DNA from: Myxococcales bacterium
GTDB lineage: Bacteria; Myxococcota_A; Polyangia; Polyangiales; Polyangiaceae
Direction of reading: 5' to 3'
Assembly (NCBI GenBank): GCA_016720545.1
Contig: JADKKK010000008.1
Location: 69,624-133,623 of the forward strand
DNA: 64,000 nt
The notes under the pieces are model-generated. The model saw only the letters and a list, made by a program, of their open reading frames with translations. It was not told the DNA's origin and made no database searches. Position 1 is the first letter of the stretch, and each line of letters starts with the position of its first letter. The translations under genes were made by a program, and so were the position numbers. This document shows, piece after piece, positions 55,058-63,244 of the stretch.

Positions 55058-56152
55058 GTGCGCGACGAACGGCCCATCACCCTCTCCTGGAACGGACGAC
55101 GCCCTCTCTCGCCGGAGGAGCGCCGCGCGCACACCCCCGCTTCAGAGGACGCGCGCGGCGCGGGCCCCGAACCCGCGCGCTACGCGGCCCACGGCCCGGA
55201 CGGCGAGGTCGGGCGCTATCTGTTCGGCGACAACCTCGCGGGCCTGCGGAGCCTCCGCGCGGCGGCGTCTGGCTCGGTGACCCTCGCGTACCTCGACCCG
55301 CCGTTCCACACGAACCGCGTGCACACCCTCGTGGAGGCCGGGGACCGCGCCGCGCCCAAATCGGAGCGGCGCCGGCGCGCGGCCTTCGACGACCGCTGGA
55401 CCGACCGCGCGGCCTACCTCGAGTCGCTCGGGGCGCGCCTCACGGAGGTGCGCGGGCTGCTCGCGCCGCACGGCAGCGTGGTCGTCCACGTGGACCCGAA
55501 GACGAGCCACTACGTGAAGGTCCTCTGCGACGAGATCTTCGGCGAGGAGTGCTTCGCGAGCGAGATCGTGTGGCGCTACCGGAGGTGGCCGAGCAAGACC
55601 CCGAACTTCCAGCGCGTGCACGACGTGCTCCTGCGCTACCGCCGCGACGCGCGCGCGCGGCCGCGGTGGAACACGCCGTACGAGCCGCTCGCCGCGTCGA
55701 CCCGGGCCACCTGGGGCGAGGGAAAACAGCGGGCCGTGTTCCGAGACGACGGCCACCGGCAGCGCTCGTCGACCACCGAAGAGGCCTCGCTCGGGGTGCC
55801 GATGGGCGACGTGTGGGAGATCGGCGTGCTCGCGCCGATGTCGAGAGAGCGCACCGGCTACCCTTCCCAGAAGCCCCTCGCGCTGCTCGATCGCCTCGTG
55901 CTCGCGCTGAGCGATCCTGGCGAGGTGGTGCTCGACCCGTACGCGGGCAGCGGCACCACGCTCGTCTCCGCGGCGCGCCTCGGGCGGCGGTTCGTGGGGC
56001 TCGACGAGAGCACCCTCTCGCTCGAGACGGTCTCGCAGCGGCTCGCCGCGATCGGCGCGCCGCTCGCGCTGGAGGCGGTGGACGCGATTCCTGCGGCCCC
56101 GTCGCTGGTCGCGTGCGAGGCGCCGGGGCCGCGACGAAAGAGGACCGCGTGA
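55058..56152 (+). CDS. Beta-class N6-adenine/N4-cytosine DNA methyltransferase
   Basis: 364 residues from the GTG at 55058. The order of motifs is that of the beta class: catalytic motif IV LAYLDPPFHTNR near residue 75, a target-recognition region, then the SAM-binding motif I VVLDPYAGSGTTLVSAARLGR near 290, with GYPSQKPLALLDRLV just before it. DPPF favours N6-adenine methylation, but N4-cytosine cannot be excluded. No restriction endonuclease or specificity gene is adjacent, so it looks like a solitary methyltransferase. Confidence 0.9.
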   Translation: MRDERPITLSWNGRRPLSPEERRAHTPASEDARGAGPEPARYAAHGPDGEVGRYLFGDNLAGLRSLRAAASGSVTLAYLDPPFHTNRVHTLVEAGDRAAPKSERRRRAAFDDRWTDRAAYLESLGARLTEVRGLLAPHGSVVVHVDPKTSHYVKVLCDEIFGEECFASEIVWRYRRWPSKTPNFQRVHDVLLRYRRDARARPRWNTPYEPLAASTRATWGEGKQRAVFRDDGHRQRSSTTEEASLGVPMGDVWEIGVLAPMSRERTGYPSQKPLALLDRLVLALSDPGEVVLDPYAGSGTTLVSAARLGRRFVGLDESTLSLETVSQRLAAIGAPLALEAVDAIPAAPSLVACEAPGPRRKRTA

Positions 56153-56240
56153 GCGAGCCCGCGGCCTCGCCCTCGAGCTCGGGCGCACGCACGCTCGCGG
56201 CTTGCTATCCTCGCCGCGCAGTGCACCGAAGGAGCGCCAC

Positions 56241-57839
56241 GTGATCCCACAGTCGAAGCTGCTCGCGAGCGCGGGTATCATCCTGGGGGCGGCGCTCGCG
56301 GGCGCCTACCTCATGCGCGAGGCGATGCCGTATCTGGTGCTGGTCGCCGTGGCGGGCATCGTCGCGTCGGTCGTCGCCGGCACGGGCGGCGCGAGCAACG
56401 AGGCGGCGATCGAGGAGGCCGTCCGGCGCGCGCGTCGAGGGCGTCGCCTCGAGGCACCCGCGGGGGCGACGGGGGCTGTGGCGCGCATCTACGACGAGCT
56501 GGGCGAGCTCGCGACGGCGCACGCGAAGCTCGACGCCGAGCGTGACGCGCGCGCGAAGGAGACAGACGCCTCGCTCGAGGCCCTGAGCCAAGCCACCGAC
56601 CGCCTGAAGCGCGGCATGGCCGAGCAGAGCCGCGCCGCCGCCGAGACCAGCGAGACCCTCGCGAGGCTCACGTCGGCGCTCGGCGACACCTCGTCCAAGC
56701 TCGACGAGGCCGCGAAGGCGGCGAAGGACTCCGCCAGCGGCCTCGACGCCATCGTCCGCCGCAGCGACGAGGCCACCGAGAACGTGACCGAGCTCGCGGG
56801 GAGCGTGCGCAAGACCGCCGCGGCGGTCGAGGAGATGACCTCCGCCATCAAGGAGGTCGCCGCCAGCGCCACAGCGCTCACGCGGACGGCCGAGGAGACC
56901 CACGCGTCGATGAACGAGATCGACGGCTCGCTGGATCGCGTGCGCTCGAACGCCAACGAGACGACCCGGCTCTCGGAGGAGGTGTCGCTGGACGCCGACC
57001 GCGGCGTGGAGGCGATCTTGAAGACCATCGGAGAGATTTCGCGCATCAAGGAGTCGTCGCAGGAGGCGGTGGCCGTGATCTCCACGCTCGGCACACGGAT
57101 CGACGCCATCGGGCAGATTGTCAATGTCATTGACGATGTGGCCGAGCAGACCAACCTGCTCGCGCTGAACGCGGCGATCATCGCGGCTCAGGCGGGCGAG
57201 CAGGGCAAGGGCTTCGCCGTCGTGGCCGACGAGATCAAGGAGCTCGCGCAGCGCGCAGGCGCGAGCACGCGCGAGATCACCGATCTCATCAAGACCGTGC
57301 AGGCCGAGTCGCGCAACGCGGTGACCGCGGTGGAGCGTGGCGCGCTGAACGTCGATCGCGGCGTGCAGGTCTCGAACGAGGCCGAGCGCGCGCTGAAGAA
57401 GATCCTCGACTCGAGCCAGAAGTCGACCACGATGGTGCGCGAGATCGCCCACGCGACCGTGCTCCAGGCGAAGGGCTCGCGGCAAGTGGCCGAGTCGACC
57501 GGGCGAATCGCCGAGACCGTCGCGCAGATCGCCGCAGCCATCGTCCAGCAAGTGCGCGGCGCCGAGCTGGCGATGAAGGGCGCCGAGCGCATGCGCACGC
57601 TGACGCAAGACGTCGAGCGGCGGGCGGCCGAGCAGACCAAGATCGAGCGTGGCGTCGCGAGCACCCTCGCGGAGGTCGCGGGCGCCCTCGACCAGACGAG
57701 CCGCGTGCAGCGCTCCCAGACCGAGAGCGTGCGGCGGCTGCTCGCGCAGGTGGAGAGCATCGAGCAGCGGGCCCGCGCAGACGCCGGCGTCGTGAACGAC
57801 GTCGAGCGCGCGAGCGAGAAGATCAAGCGCGTGAGCTGA
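56241..57839 (+). CDS. Methyl-accepting chemotaxis-like receptor without sensor domain
   Basis: 532 residues from the GTG at 56241, preceded by AAGGAG. Two membrane segments at the very N-terminus (ASAGIILGAALAGAYLM; MPYLVLVAVAGIVASVVAG) with almost no periplasmic loop, then a long coiled coil. The signalling hairpin reads VIDDVAEQTNLLALNAAII then AAQAGEQGKGFAVVADEIK, where Ile-Ile-Ala-Ala-Gln replaces the usual Ile-Glu-Ala-Ala-Arg. It would stimulate a CheA-type kinase from an internal signal. No che genes are nearby. A decayed copy of its 3' end lies at 59237. Confidence 0.93.
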   Translation: MIPQSKLLASAGIILGAALAGAYLMREAMPYLVLVAVAGIVASVVAGTGGASNEAAIEEAVRRARRGRRLEAPAGATGAVARIYDELGELATAHAKLDAERDARAKETDASLEALSQATDRLKRGMAEQSRAAAETSETLARLTSALGDTSSKLDEAAKAAKDSASGLDAIVRRSDEATENVTELAGSVRKTAAAVEEMTSAIKEVAASATALTRTAEETHASMNEIDGSLDRVRSNANETTRLSEEVSLDADRGVEAILKTIGEISRIKESSQEAVAVISTLGTRIDAIGQIVNVIDDVAEQTNLLALNAAIIAAQAGEQGKGFAVVADEIKELAQRAGASTREITDLIKTVQAESRNAVTAVERGALNVDRGVQVSNEAERALKKILDSSQKSTTMVREIAHATVLQAKGSRQVAESTGRIAETVAQIAAAIVQQVRGAELAMKGAERMRTLTQDVERRAAEQTKIERGVASTLAEVAGALDQTSRVQRSQTESVRRLLAQVESIEQRARADAGVVNDVERASEKIKRVS

Positions 57840-57921
57840 CGCTCGGGGTCACGAAGCGCGCGACCAGCGCGCATGCTGGCGTCGCGGCGAGACCTGCCCG
57901 ACCGCGGCGCACCGCGCCGGC

Positions 57922-58113
57922 GCGACGGCCGCGGGCGTCGTCGACCTCGTGGGAAACGTGTAGGAGATGACCAGCACCGGCTCGGGGATGAACATCGTGG
58001 TGTGCGGCGGCGGCGTCTACGCGACCCACGCCGAGGCGTTGCTCTCCACTCGCTGCGGCGATGGCGATCCAGTCGTGCAGTTCCACGACACAGGCTTCCG
58101 CTGCGTGAAATAG
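57922..58113 (+). pseudogene. C-terminal relic of a formylglycine-generating-enzyme-like protein
   Basis: The frame reads VVDLVGNV*EMTSTG and, after a gap of expected length, VVCGGGVYATHAEALLSTR then CGDGDPVVQFHDTGFRCVK*. This is the FGE-sulfatase C-terminus (DLVGNVWEWT, RGGSW, GFRCV). The stop is a TAG where the conserved Trp (TGG) belongs, and the upstream domain is absent. It is a pseudogene fragment. Confidence 0.7.
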
Positions 58114-58180
58114 GCAGCTTTGCGGAAACCACTTCTGCGATCATGACGCCCGGCGCGCGGCGACGCCTTCGCCGGGAGCT

Positions 58181-58279
58181 GAGGAGATCGCGACGAAAGC
58201 CGAGCGCGAGGGCTGGACCATTGACCACTACCGCGGGCACCTCGCGACGTCCGGGCAGGTCACCGCCGCCCGCCAGTGA
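58181..58279 (+). pseudogene. Short gene-end fragment of unknown origin
   Basis: A 32-codon stretch with natural protein character (EEIATKAEREGWTIDHYRGH then LATSGQVTAARQ, stop) but no start or body. It probably is the 3' end of a deleted gene. It runs into the tRNA-like relic. Confidence 0.3.
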
Positions 58280-58316
58280 TAGACCGCTGTTCTAACCAAC
58301 TAACTAACTACGCTCC
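58277..58316 (-). pseudogene. tRNA-Asp-like 5' half
   Basis: On the minus strand a 7-nt acceptor-like GGAGCGT is followed by AG, a D-arm region AGTTGGTTAGAAC with a 4-nt duplication (AGTTAGTTAGTT), and an anticodon-like loop CTATCAC (Asp tRNAs have CTGTCAC). The 3' half is missing, and the downstream sequence does not pair. It seems a truncated tRNA relic. Confidence 0.4.
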
Positions 58317-58322
58317 ACGAGC

Positions 58323-58940
58323 TCAGGGACGAAAGTTCTGAATCGCCCAGACCTTGCCGGCGGGCGTCACGTAGAACCCACACGCGACCTTCGTGTAGCG
58401 CGTGTTCTTCATGTTGATGTAGTGGCCTTGCTCGGCGGCGGGCTTGAACTTCTCATCCCACATCATCTTGAGGCAGCCCACGATCATCTGCTCGGGCTTG
58501 CCGCTCCAGCCTGGGCACTCGTTCTGGGCTTGCTCGGTGCATCGGCCGAAGGCGCTGTGAGACTTGCCCGTCTCCGAGTCGGTCTTGCACTCGCCGTCGG
58601 TGCACGTCTCCGCGGCGTTCCAGCGCTGGAGCGGCGGGAGGTTCTCCGTCGCGCGCCACTTGTTGATCTCGCTCACGCAGATGTCCTGCGCGTTGTTTCC
58701 TACGGGGGGGGTCGGCGCCGCGCCGCTATCCCTCGCGCCCGAGTCCGTGGGCCCCGTGGGCCCACCATCCCGAAGTGGAGCGGGCGCGGCGCTGTCGGGC
58801 GGCTCGGCTCCCGAGTCTTGCACCAGCGCAGGTACTGGATCGGAAGCACCTGGATCAACGAGGGCCCCCGCCTCACCGGAGCACGCGGGAAGCAGAGCGG
58901 CGAGGCCAGCGAGGCCACAAAGCAGCAAAAGCGTCCGCAT
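58323..58940 (-). CDS. CAP/SCP-domain lipoprotein
   Basis: 205 residues from the ATG at 58940; ATG 58955 gives five more. Lipobox CGLAGLAALLPACSGEA, an Asp/Pro/Ala linker, then a small CAP domain. It starts ICVSEINKWRATENLPPLQRW, has paired Cys (ETCTDGECKTD; RCTEQAQNECPGW) and ends HYINMKNTRYTKVACGFYVT then KVWAIQNFRP. The HYINMKNTRYTKVACG phrase is the CAP signature with its His. It is secreted and of unknown target, located within decayed DNA yet apparently intact. Confidence 0.82.
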   Translation of the reverse strand: MRTLLLLCGLAGLAALLPACSGEAGALVDPGASDPVPALVQDSGAEPPDSAAPAPLRDGGPTGPTDSGARDSGAAPTPPVGNNAQDICVSEINKWRATENLPPLQRWNAAETCTDGECKTDSETGKSHSAFGRCTEQAQNECPGWSGKPEQMIVGCLKMMWDEKFKPAAEQGHYINMKNTRYTKVACGFYVTPAGKVWAIQNFRP

Positions 58941-59236
58941 CCCGCGATCACTCATGCCCGAGAAGCAGCAAACTGTATGCCGCTCCTCGAGAGCGCCGTT
59001 GCCTACACGCGCCCCGATGTGCCCACGCCTCCACACTAGCAAGAAGAGGCCCCGCGACACGAAGCGGATCGACAAGGCCTCCGCGTCACCGGGACGACCG
59101 CGCTCGTCTTCCGCGGCGGGCAGGACATCCTAGGGCGAGAGACATCGATGTACTGCTTTGCCGTGCGGCGATGAGCCGATCCATCTAAAAGAATCGAGGC
59201 GACAAAGTGCGAAACAATCGACATCGGCCCACGGCT
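58941..59236. other. Intergenic DNA without supported genes
   Basis: This stretch upstream of the CAP-domain lipoprotein shows lower GC in places (59150-59220) and no protein-like frame. Its promoter is expected near 58960-59030. Confidence 0.4.
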
Positions 59237-59355
59237 CAGACGAGCCGCGTGCAACGCTCCCAGACCGAGGGCGTGCGACGGCCGCTCGCGCAGGTAGCGC
59301 CGACGCCGTGAAGGACGCCGAGCGCCCGACGGAGAAGGTCAAGCGCGTGAGCTGA
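59237..59355 (+). pseudogene. Decayed duplicate of the chemoreceptor 3' end
   Basis: Bases 59237-59293 match 57693-57749 (CAGACGAGCCGCGTGCA onward) with a few changes. After a gap of about 30 nt the match resumes and ends with the same AAG.TCAAGCGCGTGAGCTGA. The translated end VKDAERPTEKVKRVS mirrors VNDVERASEKIKRVS of the receptor. Confidence 0.75.
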
Positions 59356-59461
59356 CCGAGCGAGGCCCTCGCCGGAGAGGCGACTTGGGCTACCTTGGCC
59401 GCTGGTCTATGTCCCCCTCCTGGTCGCCCACGGTGGCTCGACGCGTTCGTGAAGGAGTGGC

Positions 59462-60889
59462 GTGCTCGCCGAGCGCGGGGTGAGGCGCGCCGCTCGGGCC
59501 GGGCGTTGGGTGCTGCGGTTGCTCGCGCTCGCCCTCCTCGTCTCGGTGCTGCGCGCGGCGCTGCACGACTTCTGTCAGGCGTGGGACTCGCCGTACTACC
59601 ACCTGCCGTTCGCGGCCCGGTTCGGCGGCGTGCTCGGGCCCGACGACTACGTGTTCTCCCCGGACAACGAGGCGCGCTTTGCGGGCTTCCCGCTGCTCGG
59701 CGAGCGTATCCAGGGGCTGCTCTACCGGCTCTCGGGTCGCCCCGAGGCCGCGAACCTCCTCGCCTTCGCGTCCGTGCCCGCGCTCGCGCTCTACTTGCGC
59801 GCGCGCTTCCGCGTGCCCGCGAGCGTCGCGGTGCTCGGGCTGTTCGCCCTCCCGCTCGTGTTGACCCACGCCACGAGCACCTACGTGGATCTGCCGGCCA
59901 ACGCCGCGGCCGCGGTGTTTCTGCTCGAGGCCTTCGCGCTGCTCCGCGCGCCGCGCGCGGCCACCGCCGCTCGCGTGGCGCTCGCGCTCGTCCCCGCGAC
60001 GATCGCCGCGCAGATGCGCTTCCAGCTGCTGCCGACCGTGGGGCTCGGCCTCGTGTTGCTCGGCCTCGCGTGCCTCCGGCGACAGCGTGGAGGCGGACGG
60101 GCTCGGGCGATCGTGGCGCTGCTGCTCGGGGTGCCGTGCGTGATTGGCAAGCTGCTCGCGAACGTGGCGCGCTTCGGCAACCCCGTGTACCCCGTCGAGC
60201 TCCGGGTGTTGGGTCGCGCGCTGCCGTTCCACGAGACCCGATACGAGTCGTACCCGGAGGATCTCGCCCACACGCCGCAACCGGTGCGGTTTCTCTACTC
60301 GCTCGTCGAGCGCGGTCTGCCGCCGCTCGGCGCGCCCTCGCGGTGGACCGTGGACCAGTTCGCCGCGGGCACGCCGGCGCACCGCATGGGCGGGTCCTTC
60401 GGCCCGTACGTCGTCGCGCTGCTCGTCGCGTTGGCCGCTTTGGCGCTCGGTCGCCGAGGCCGCCCGCGTGAGCTCGTGGTCCTGTTGCTCGCCCTCACGG
60501 CGGTCGTGGCCGCGGCGCCCCAGTCGCACGAGCTGCGGTATTACCTCGTGTGGCCCATGCTGCTCGTGGCGAGCGTGCTCATCGGGGTGTCTTCGCTGCC
60601 GCGGCGCGCGCTCGCGCCGCGAGGGCTCGTGACGGCGCTGGTCGGGATCGCGTTCGCCGTCGTCGCGGGGACCACTCGGGGCGAGTGGCTCGTGCCCTCG
60701 GGCAGCCGCCTGGAGGAGCTCGTCGCAAAGCGGGTCTCTCCTGAGGTGCTGGGCCGCATCGGCGAGGGAGAGACCGTGTGCTTGTGGAAGCCCCCGTGGA
60801 CGCTGCTGTACGCGGGGAAATACCACGGGAGGCGGTACCGTGTGGTGGAGGGCGAGTCGGGCTGCGGGGTGGTTCGAAGGGTGGAGTGA
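59462..60889 (+). CDS. Polytopic membrane protein, GT-C glycosyltransferase-like
   Basis: 475 residues from a GTG start. About nine to ten hydrophobic segments are spread over the protein. An early luminal loop contains LHDFCQAWDSPYYHLPFAARF and LGPDDYVFSPDNEARFAGFP, resembling the Asp-containing first loop of GT39/PMT-type enzymes. RFQLLPTVGLGLVLLG and FGNPVYPVEL are also typical of such proteins. The C-terminal 70 residues form a small soluble domain with two Cys (ETVCLWKPPW; GESGCGVV). A role in lipid-linked sugar transfer is plausible but unproven. Confidence 0.75.
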   Translation: MLAERGVRRAARAGRWVLRLLALALLVSVLRAALHDFCQAWDSPYYHLPFAARFGGVLGPDDYVFSPDNEARFAGFPLLGERIQGLLYRLSGRPEAANLLAFASVPALALYLRARFRVPASVAVLGLFALPLVLTHATSTYVDLPANAAAAVFLLEAFALLRAPRAATAARVALALVPATIAAQMRFQLLPTVGLGLVLLGLACLRRQRGGGRARAIVALLLGVPCVIGKLLANVARFGNPVYPVELRVLGRALPFHETRYESYPEDLAHTPQPVRFLYSLVERGLPPLGAPSRWTVDQFAAGTPAHRMGGSFGPYVVALLVALAALALGRRGRPRELVVLLLALTAVVAAAPQSHELRYYLVWPMLLVASVLIGVSSLPRRALAPRGLVTALVGIAFAVVAGTTRGEWLVPSGSRLEELVAKRVSPEVLGRIGEGETVCLWKPPWTLLYAGKYHGRRYRVVEGESGCGVVRRVE

Positions 60890-60976
60890 GGGGCGATAAG
60901 CGGCTTCCAAGTGCCACTGGCAGGGGAAACCCCCGAGCAAGCCCCCCCTCGGCAACCCCCGCCGAGCAAATGAGGA

Positions 60977-60996
60977 CCACGGCCTGAAGGCCGTGG
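60977..60996. other. Perfect 8-bp hairpin upstream of intI
   Basis: CCACGGCC, loop TGAA, GGCCGTGG. It lies 88 bp after the membrane-protein stop and 180 bp before intI. It could be a terminator without T run or a structured element in the intI leader. The rest of 60890-61176 holds no supported gene. Confidence 0.4.
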
Positions 60997-61176
60997 CAGG
61001 GGAATGCTGAGGTGGTGGCGAGTGAAGCCCGGCGGGGCGCCGGGCTCGCGTGCGGCGGGCGGCGACCGTGGGCGGCCCGAGGACGTCCGTGGACACGCAG
61101 AGAGCGGCGATCGCCCTGTATTTCGCGGCCGGGACGGGGCAGCGAGGGGCCCGCCGCTTGCTGTGGGGGTGCGCCA

Positions 61177-62313
61177 ATGCCGCCCGCTCCACCGCCCCCT
61201 CCACCACCTCGTCCACCGGAACCCCGACTCCTCGACCGCGTCGATGTGGCCATTCGAGTGCGCGGCCAGAGCCCCCGCACGGCGGAGGCCTATCGCGCCT
61301 GGGTCCGCCGCTTTGTCCTGTTCCACGGGCGCCGCCACCCACGCGAGCTGGGTCCGCTCGAGGTCGAGGCGTTCCTGACCCACCTGGCCTGCGAGGGCAA
61401 GGTCGCGGCGTCGACGCAGAATCAGGCGCTCGCGGCCCTCCTGTTCTTGTACGCCCACGTGCTGGGGACTCCGCTGGAGAGCGCGGGCCACTTTACCCGC
61501 GCGCGGCGTCCTCAACGGGTGCCCGTGGTGCTCACGCGCGCGGAGGTCTCCGCTGTTCTGGGCCGCCTGAACGGCGCGACGGCGCTGATGGCGGCGCTGC
61601 TCTACGGCGCCGGGCTCCGCCTACTCGAGTGCGCGCGCCTGCGCGTGAAGGACGTCGACTTCGAACGGCGCGAGATCTCCGTGCGTGACGGGAAGGGCCG
61701 GAAAGACCGCCGGACGATGCTGCCCGAGGCGGTCGTGAGCCCACTCCACGCCCACCTGGAGCGGGTGCGTCAGCAGCACGAGGCGGATGTCGCGGCTGGC
61801 GCAGGATGGGTCGAGCTCCCCGACGCGTTCGAGCGGAAGTCTCCTGCGGCGGGCCAAGCGTGGGCCTGGCAGTGGGTGTTCCCGGCGACGCGGACCTACC
61901 GCGAGCCTCACTCGGGCCAGCGCCGGCGTCACCACCTGCACGAAACGGTGCTGCAGAGCGCCGTGCGCGCGGCGGTGCTGGCCACCGGGATGGCCAAGCG
62001 CGCGAGTTGCCACACGTTCCGCCACTCGTTTGCGACCCACCTGTTGGAGGCCGGATACGACATTCGGACGGTCCAGGAGCTCCTGGGCCACAGCGACGTC
62101 AGCACCACCATGATCTACACGCACGTGCTGAACCGCGGTGGACTGGCCGTCCACAGCCCGCTCGACCTCGCGCTGGGCCGGCAGGGCGTCCCCCGTGGGC
62201 GTGCGACACCGAGCAGCGCGACGCCTTCGCTCTCGACGTCCGCCGACCCCGTCTCCATGCCCCTCGCGAGCCGGTGGGGGAGCGGGCGAGAGGACCCAGG
62301 GACGAGTGAATAG
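61177..62313 (+). CDS. intI: Integron integrase (IntI-type tyrosine recombinase)
   Basis: 378 residues from the ATG at 61177, with a Pro-rich N-terminal 16. The SAM-like core-binding domain reads RVRGQSPRTAEAYRAWVRRF. Catalytic residues are in place: Arg in LYGAGLRLLECARL (about 149), Lys in GKGRKDRRTML, His-x-x-Arg in CHTFRHSFATHLLEAGYD, His in LLGHSDVSTT and the nucleophile Tyr in MIYTHVLNRGG. The IntI-specific insertion lies near 208-252 (WVELPDAFERKSP; AWAWQWVFPATRTYREPHSG; RRRHHLHETVLQ), separating it from XerC/D. A 50-residue Ser/Pro-rich tail follows SPLDLA. It should recombine the attI-like and attC sites directly downstream. Confidence 0.94.
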   Translation: MPPAPPPPPPPRPPEPRLLDRVDVAIRVRGQSPRTAEAYRAWVRRFVLFHGRRHPRELGPLEVEAFLTHLACEGKVAASTQNQALAALLFLYAHVLGTPLESAGHFTRARRPQRVPVVLTRAEVSAVLGRLNGATALMAALLYGAGLRLLECARLRVKDVDFERREISVRDGKGRKDRRTMLPEAVVSPLHAHLERVRQQHEADVAAGAGWVELPDAFERKSPAAGQAWAWQWVFPATRTYREPHSGQRRRHHLHETVLQSAVRAAVLATGMAKRASCHTFRHSFATHLLEAGYDIRTVQELLGHSDVSTTMIYTHVLNRGGLAVHSPLDLALGRQGVPRGRATPSSATPSLSTSADPVSMPLASRWGSGREDPGTSE

Positions 62314-62437
62314 GCAGATCTGTCTAAAATCAGCAGAGCTTGTCGCGTCAAGCGTCCACCGGGGCCCCAACACCGGCGGGAACCCGCAGCTGACAGGCGG
62401 CTGGATGGGCTGGATGGGGAGGACCCTGGGGATCGAC

Positions 62438-62475
62438 GGGTCCGCCTATTCTGGCCGCCGGGGTTAGGCGGACCC
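62438..62475. promoter_or_regulatory. 11-bp perfect inverted repeat between intI and the first cassette
   Basis: GGGTCCGCCTA (62438-62448) and TAGGCGGACCC (62465-62475), with a 16-nt loop containing a GTTAGGC-type core-like sequence (62463-62469). It lies 125 bp after the intI stop. It may end intI transcription or be part of the attI region. Confidence 0.5.
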
Positions 62476-62493
62476 GCCGAATGGACGTTCGGC
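62476..62493 (+). other. attI-like recombination site
   Basis: GCCGAA (62476-62481) and TTCGGC (62488-62493) form a short inverted pair around the core GTTCGGC (62487-62493), the same core found at the two cassette ends downstream. Being next to intI and lacking the long attC hairpin, it fits an attI, with the crossover between G62487 and T62488. Confidence 0.6.
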
Positions 62494-63244
62494 CTCTTCA
62501 GTTCGAGATGTTCTCGTTCGCCATAGGCAGCGAGGGATCCGAGACCCGGGCGTCGGGGGTCTCTCGCGCTCGAGGCAGCGGGCGCTGGCAGACCGGCGGC
62601 GTCGACCCGATCCACCGCCTGCGCCGCGGTCGTCCCGAGCCCGAACCGCCTCGTCCGAGACGCCTCCGCGCTTCAGCTGGACCGCTTCGCCAGCGTGGGC
62701 CTCCACTTTAGCGGGACCGTCTCTCCCGAGACGCCTCCGCGCTTCAGCTGGACCGCCTCGGCGAACGCGGCCTCCGCTTTAGCGGGACCGTCTCCGGAGG
62801 CGCCTCCGCGCTTCAGCTGGACCGTCTCGGCGAAGGCAGCCTCCGTTTTAGCGGGACCGTCTCTCGAGACGCCTCCGCGCTTCAGCTGGACCGCCTCGCA
62901 GGAGAGGGCCCTCGAGCTCAGTCGGACCGTCTCAGGCCTCCCCACCCTCGCCCGCAGCGCCGAGGTGCCGAGTCGGCATCCTCTGACCACGCCCTGACGT
63001 TGTGACAAGACGGAGTACGCCGACGGCTCTCCCGTAACGCGCCCGGGCTTTCCTCGGGCAACCGCCCGCCGAACGGGCGAGGCCTCGAGAAACTCCGATG
63101 CATCAACACGCTGTCGAGTCGGAAACCTGGTCCTGCCTGCACGAGACGGGCGGCGCCTCGCCGAACAGAGCATTGCAGCCGATGGTCACCGAATCTTGCC
63201 CGCTTTCGCGTGCAAGATTCGGCGCCCACGACTGAATGCTAACG
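62488..63244 (+). mobile_element. Integron cassette A (757 bp), no convincing gene
   Basis: Runs from the attI-like crossover to the crossover in attC1. It contains a 5' part of about 170 bp, a 70-bp tandem repeat array (62662-62933), a unique-looking 220 bp and the attC. Open frames exist on both strands (one of 166 codons on the minus strand, 62673-63173), but in cassette B the same minus frame is broken into two, so none appears to be maintained. It is nearly identical to the following cassette. Confidence 0.7.
62662..62933. repeat. 70-bp tandem repeat array in cassette A
   Basis: Four units. Each unit pairs GCCTCCGCGCTTCAGCTGGA(CCG) with GCCTCCRYTTTAGCGGGACC(G), separated by 13-15 bp of related sequence. 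The last half-unit is degenerate (CTCGAGCTCAGTCGGACCG). GAGACG and CGTCTC flank many units. Confidence 0.85.

Noticed and set aside
60977..60996. IS200/IS605 end hairpin near intI
   Set aside because: No TnpA/TnpB is nearby and there is no second matching hairpin; a plain stem-loop suffices.
59462..61176. Cassette array to the left of intI, as in canonical integrons
   Set aside because: That side holds an ordinary membrane protein gene and no attC-like R/L boxes; the repeated core sites lie only to the right.
62662..62933. CRISPR-like array (regular 21-23-bp repeats spaced about 35 bp)
   Set aside because: The 'spacers' are themselves related between units and between cassettes, the repeat alternates between two forms and no cas genes are present.
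62673..63173. 166-codon minus-strand open frame in cassette A as a cassette gene
   Set aside because: It translates the tandem repeat (QLKRGGVS runs), and in cassette B the same frame is split into two, so it is not conserved as protein.
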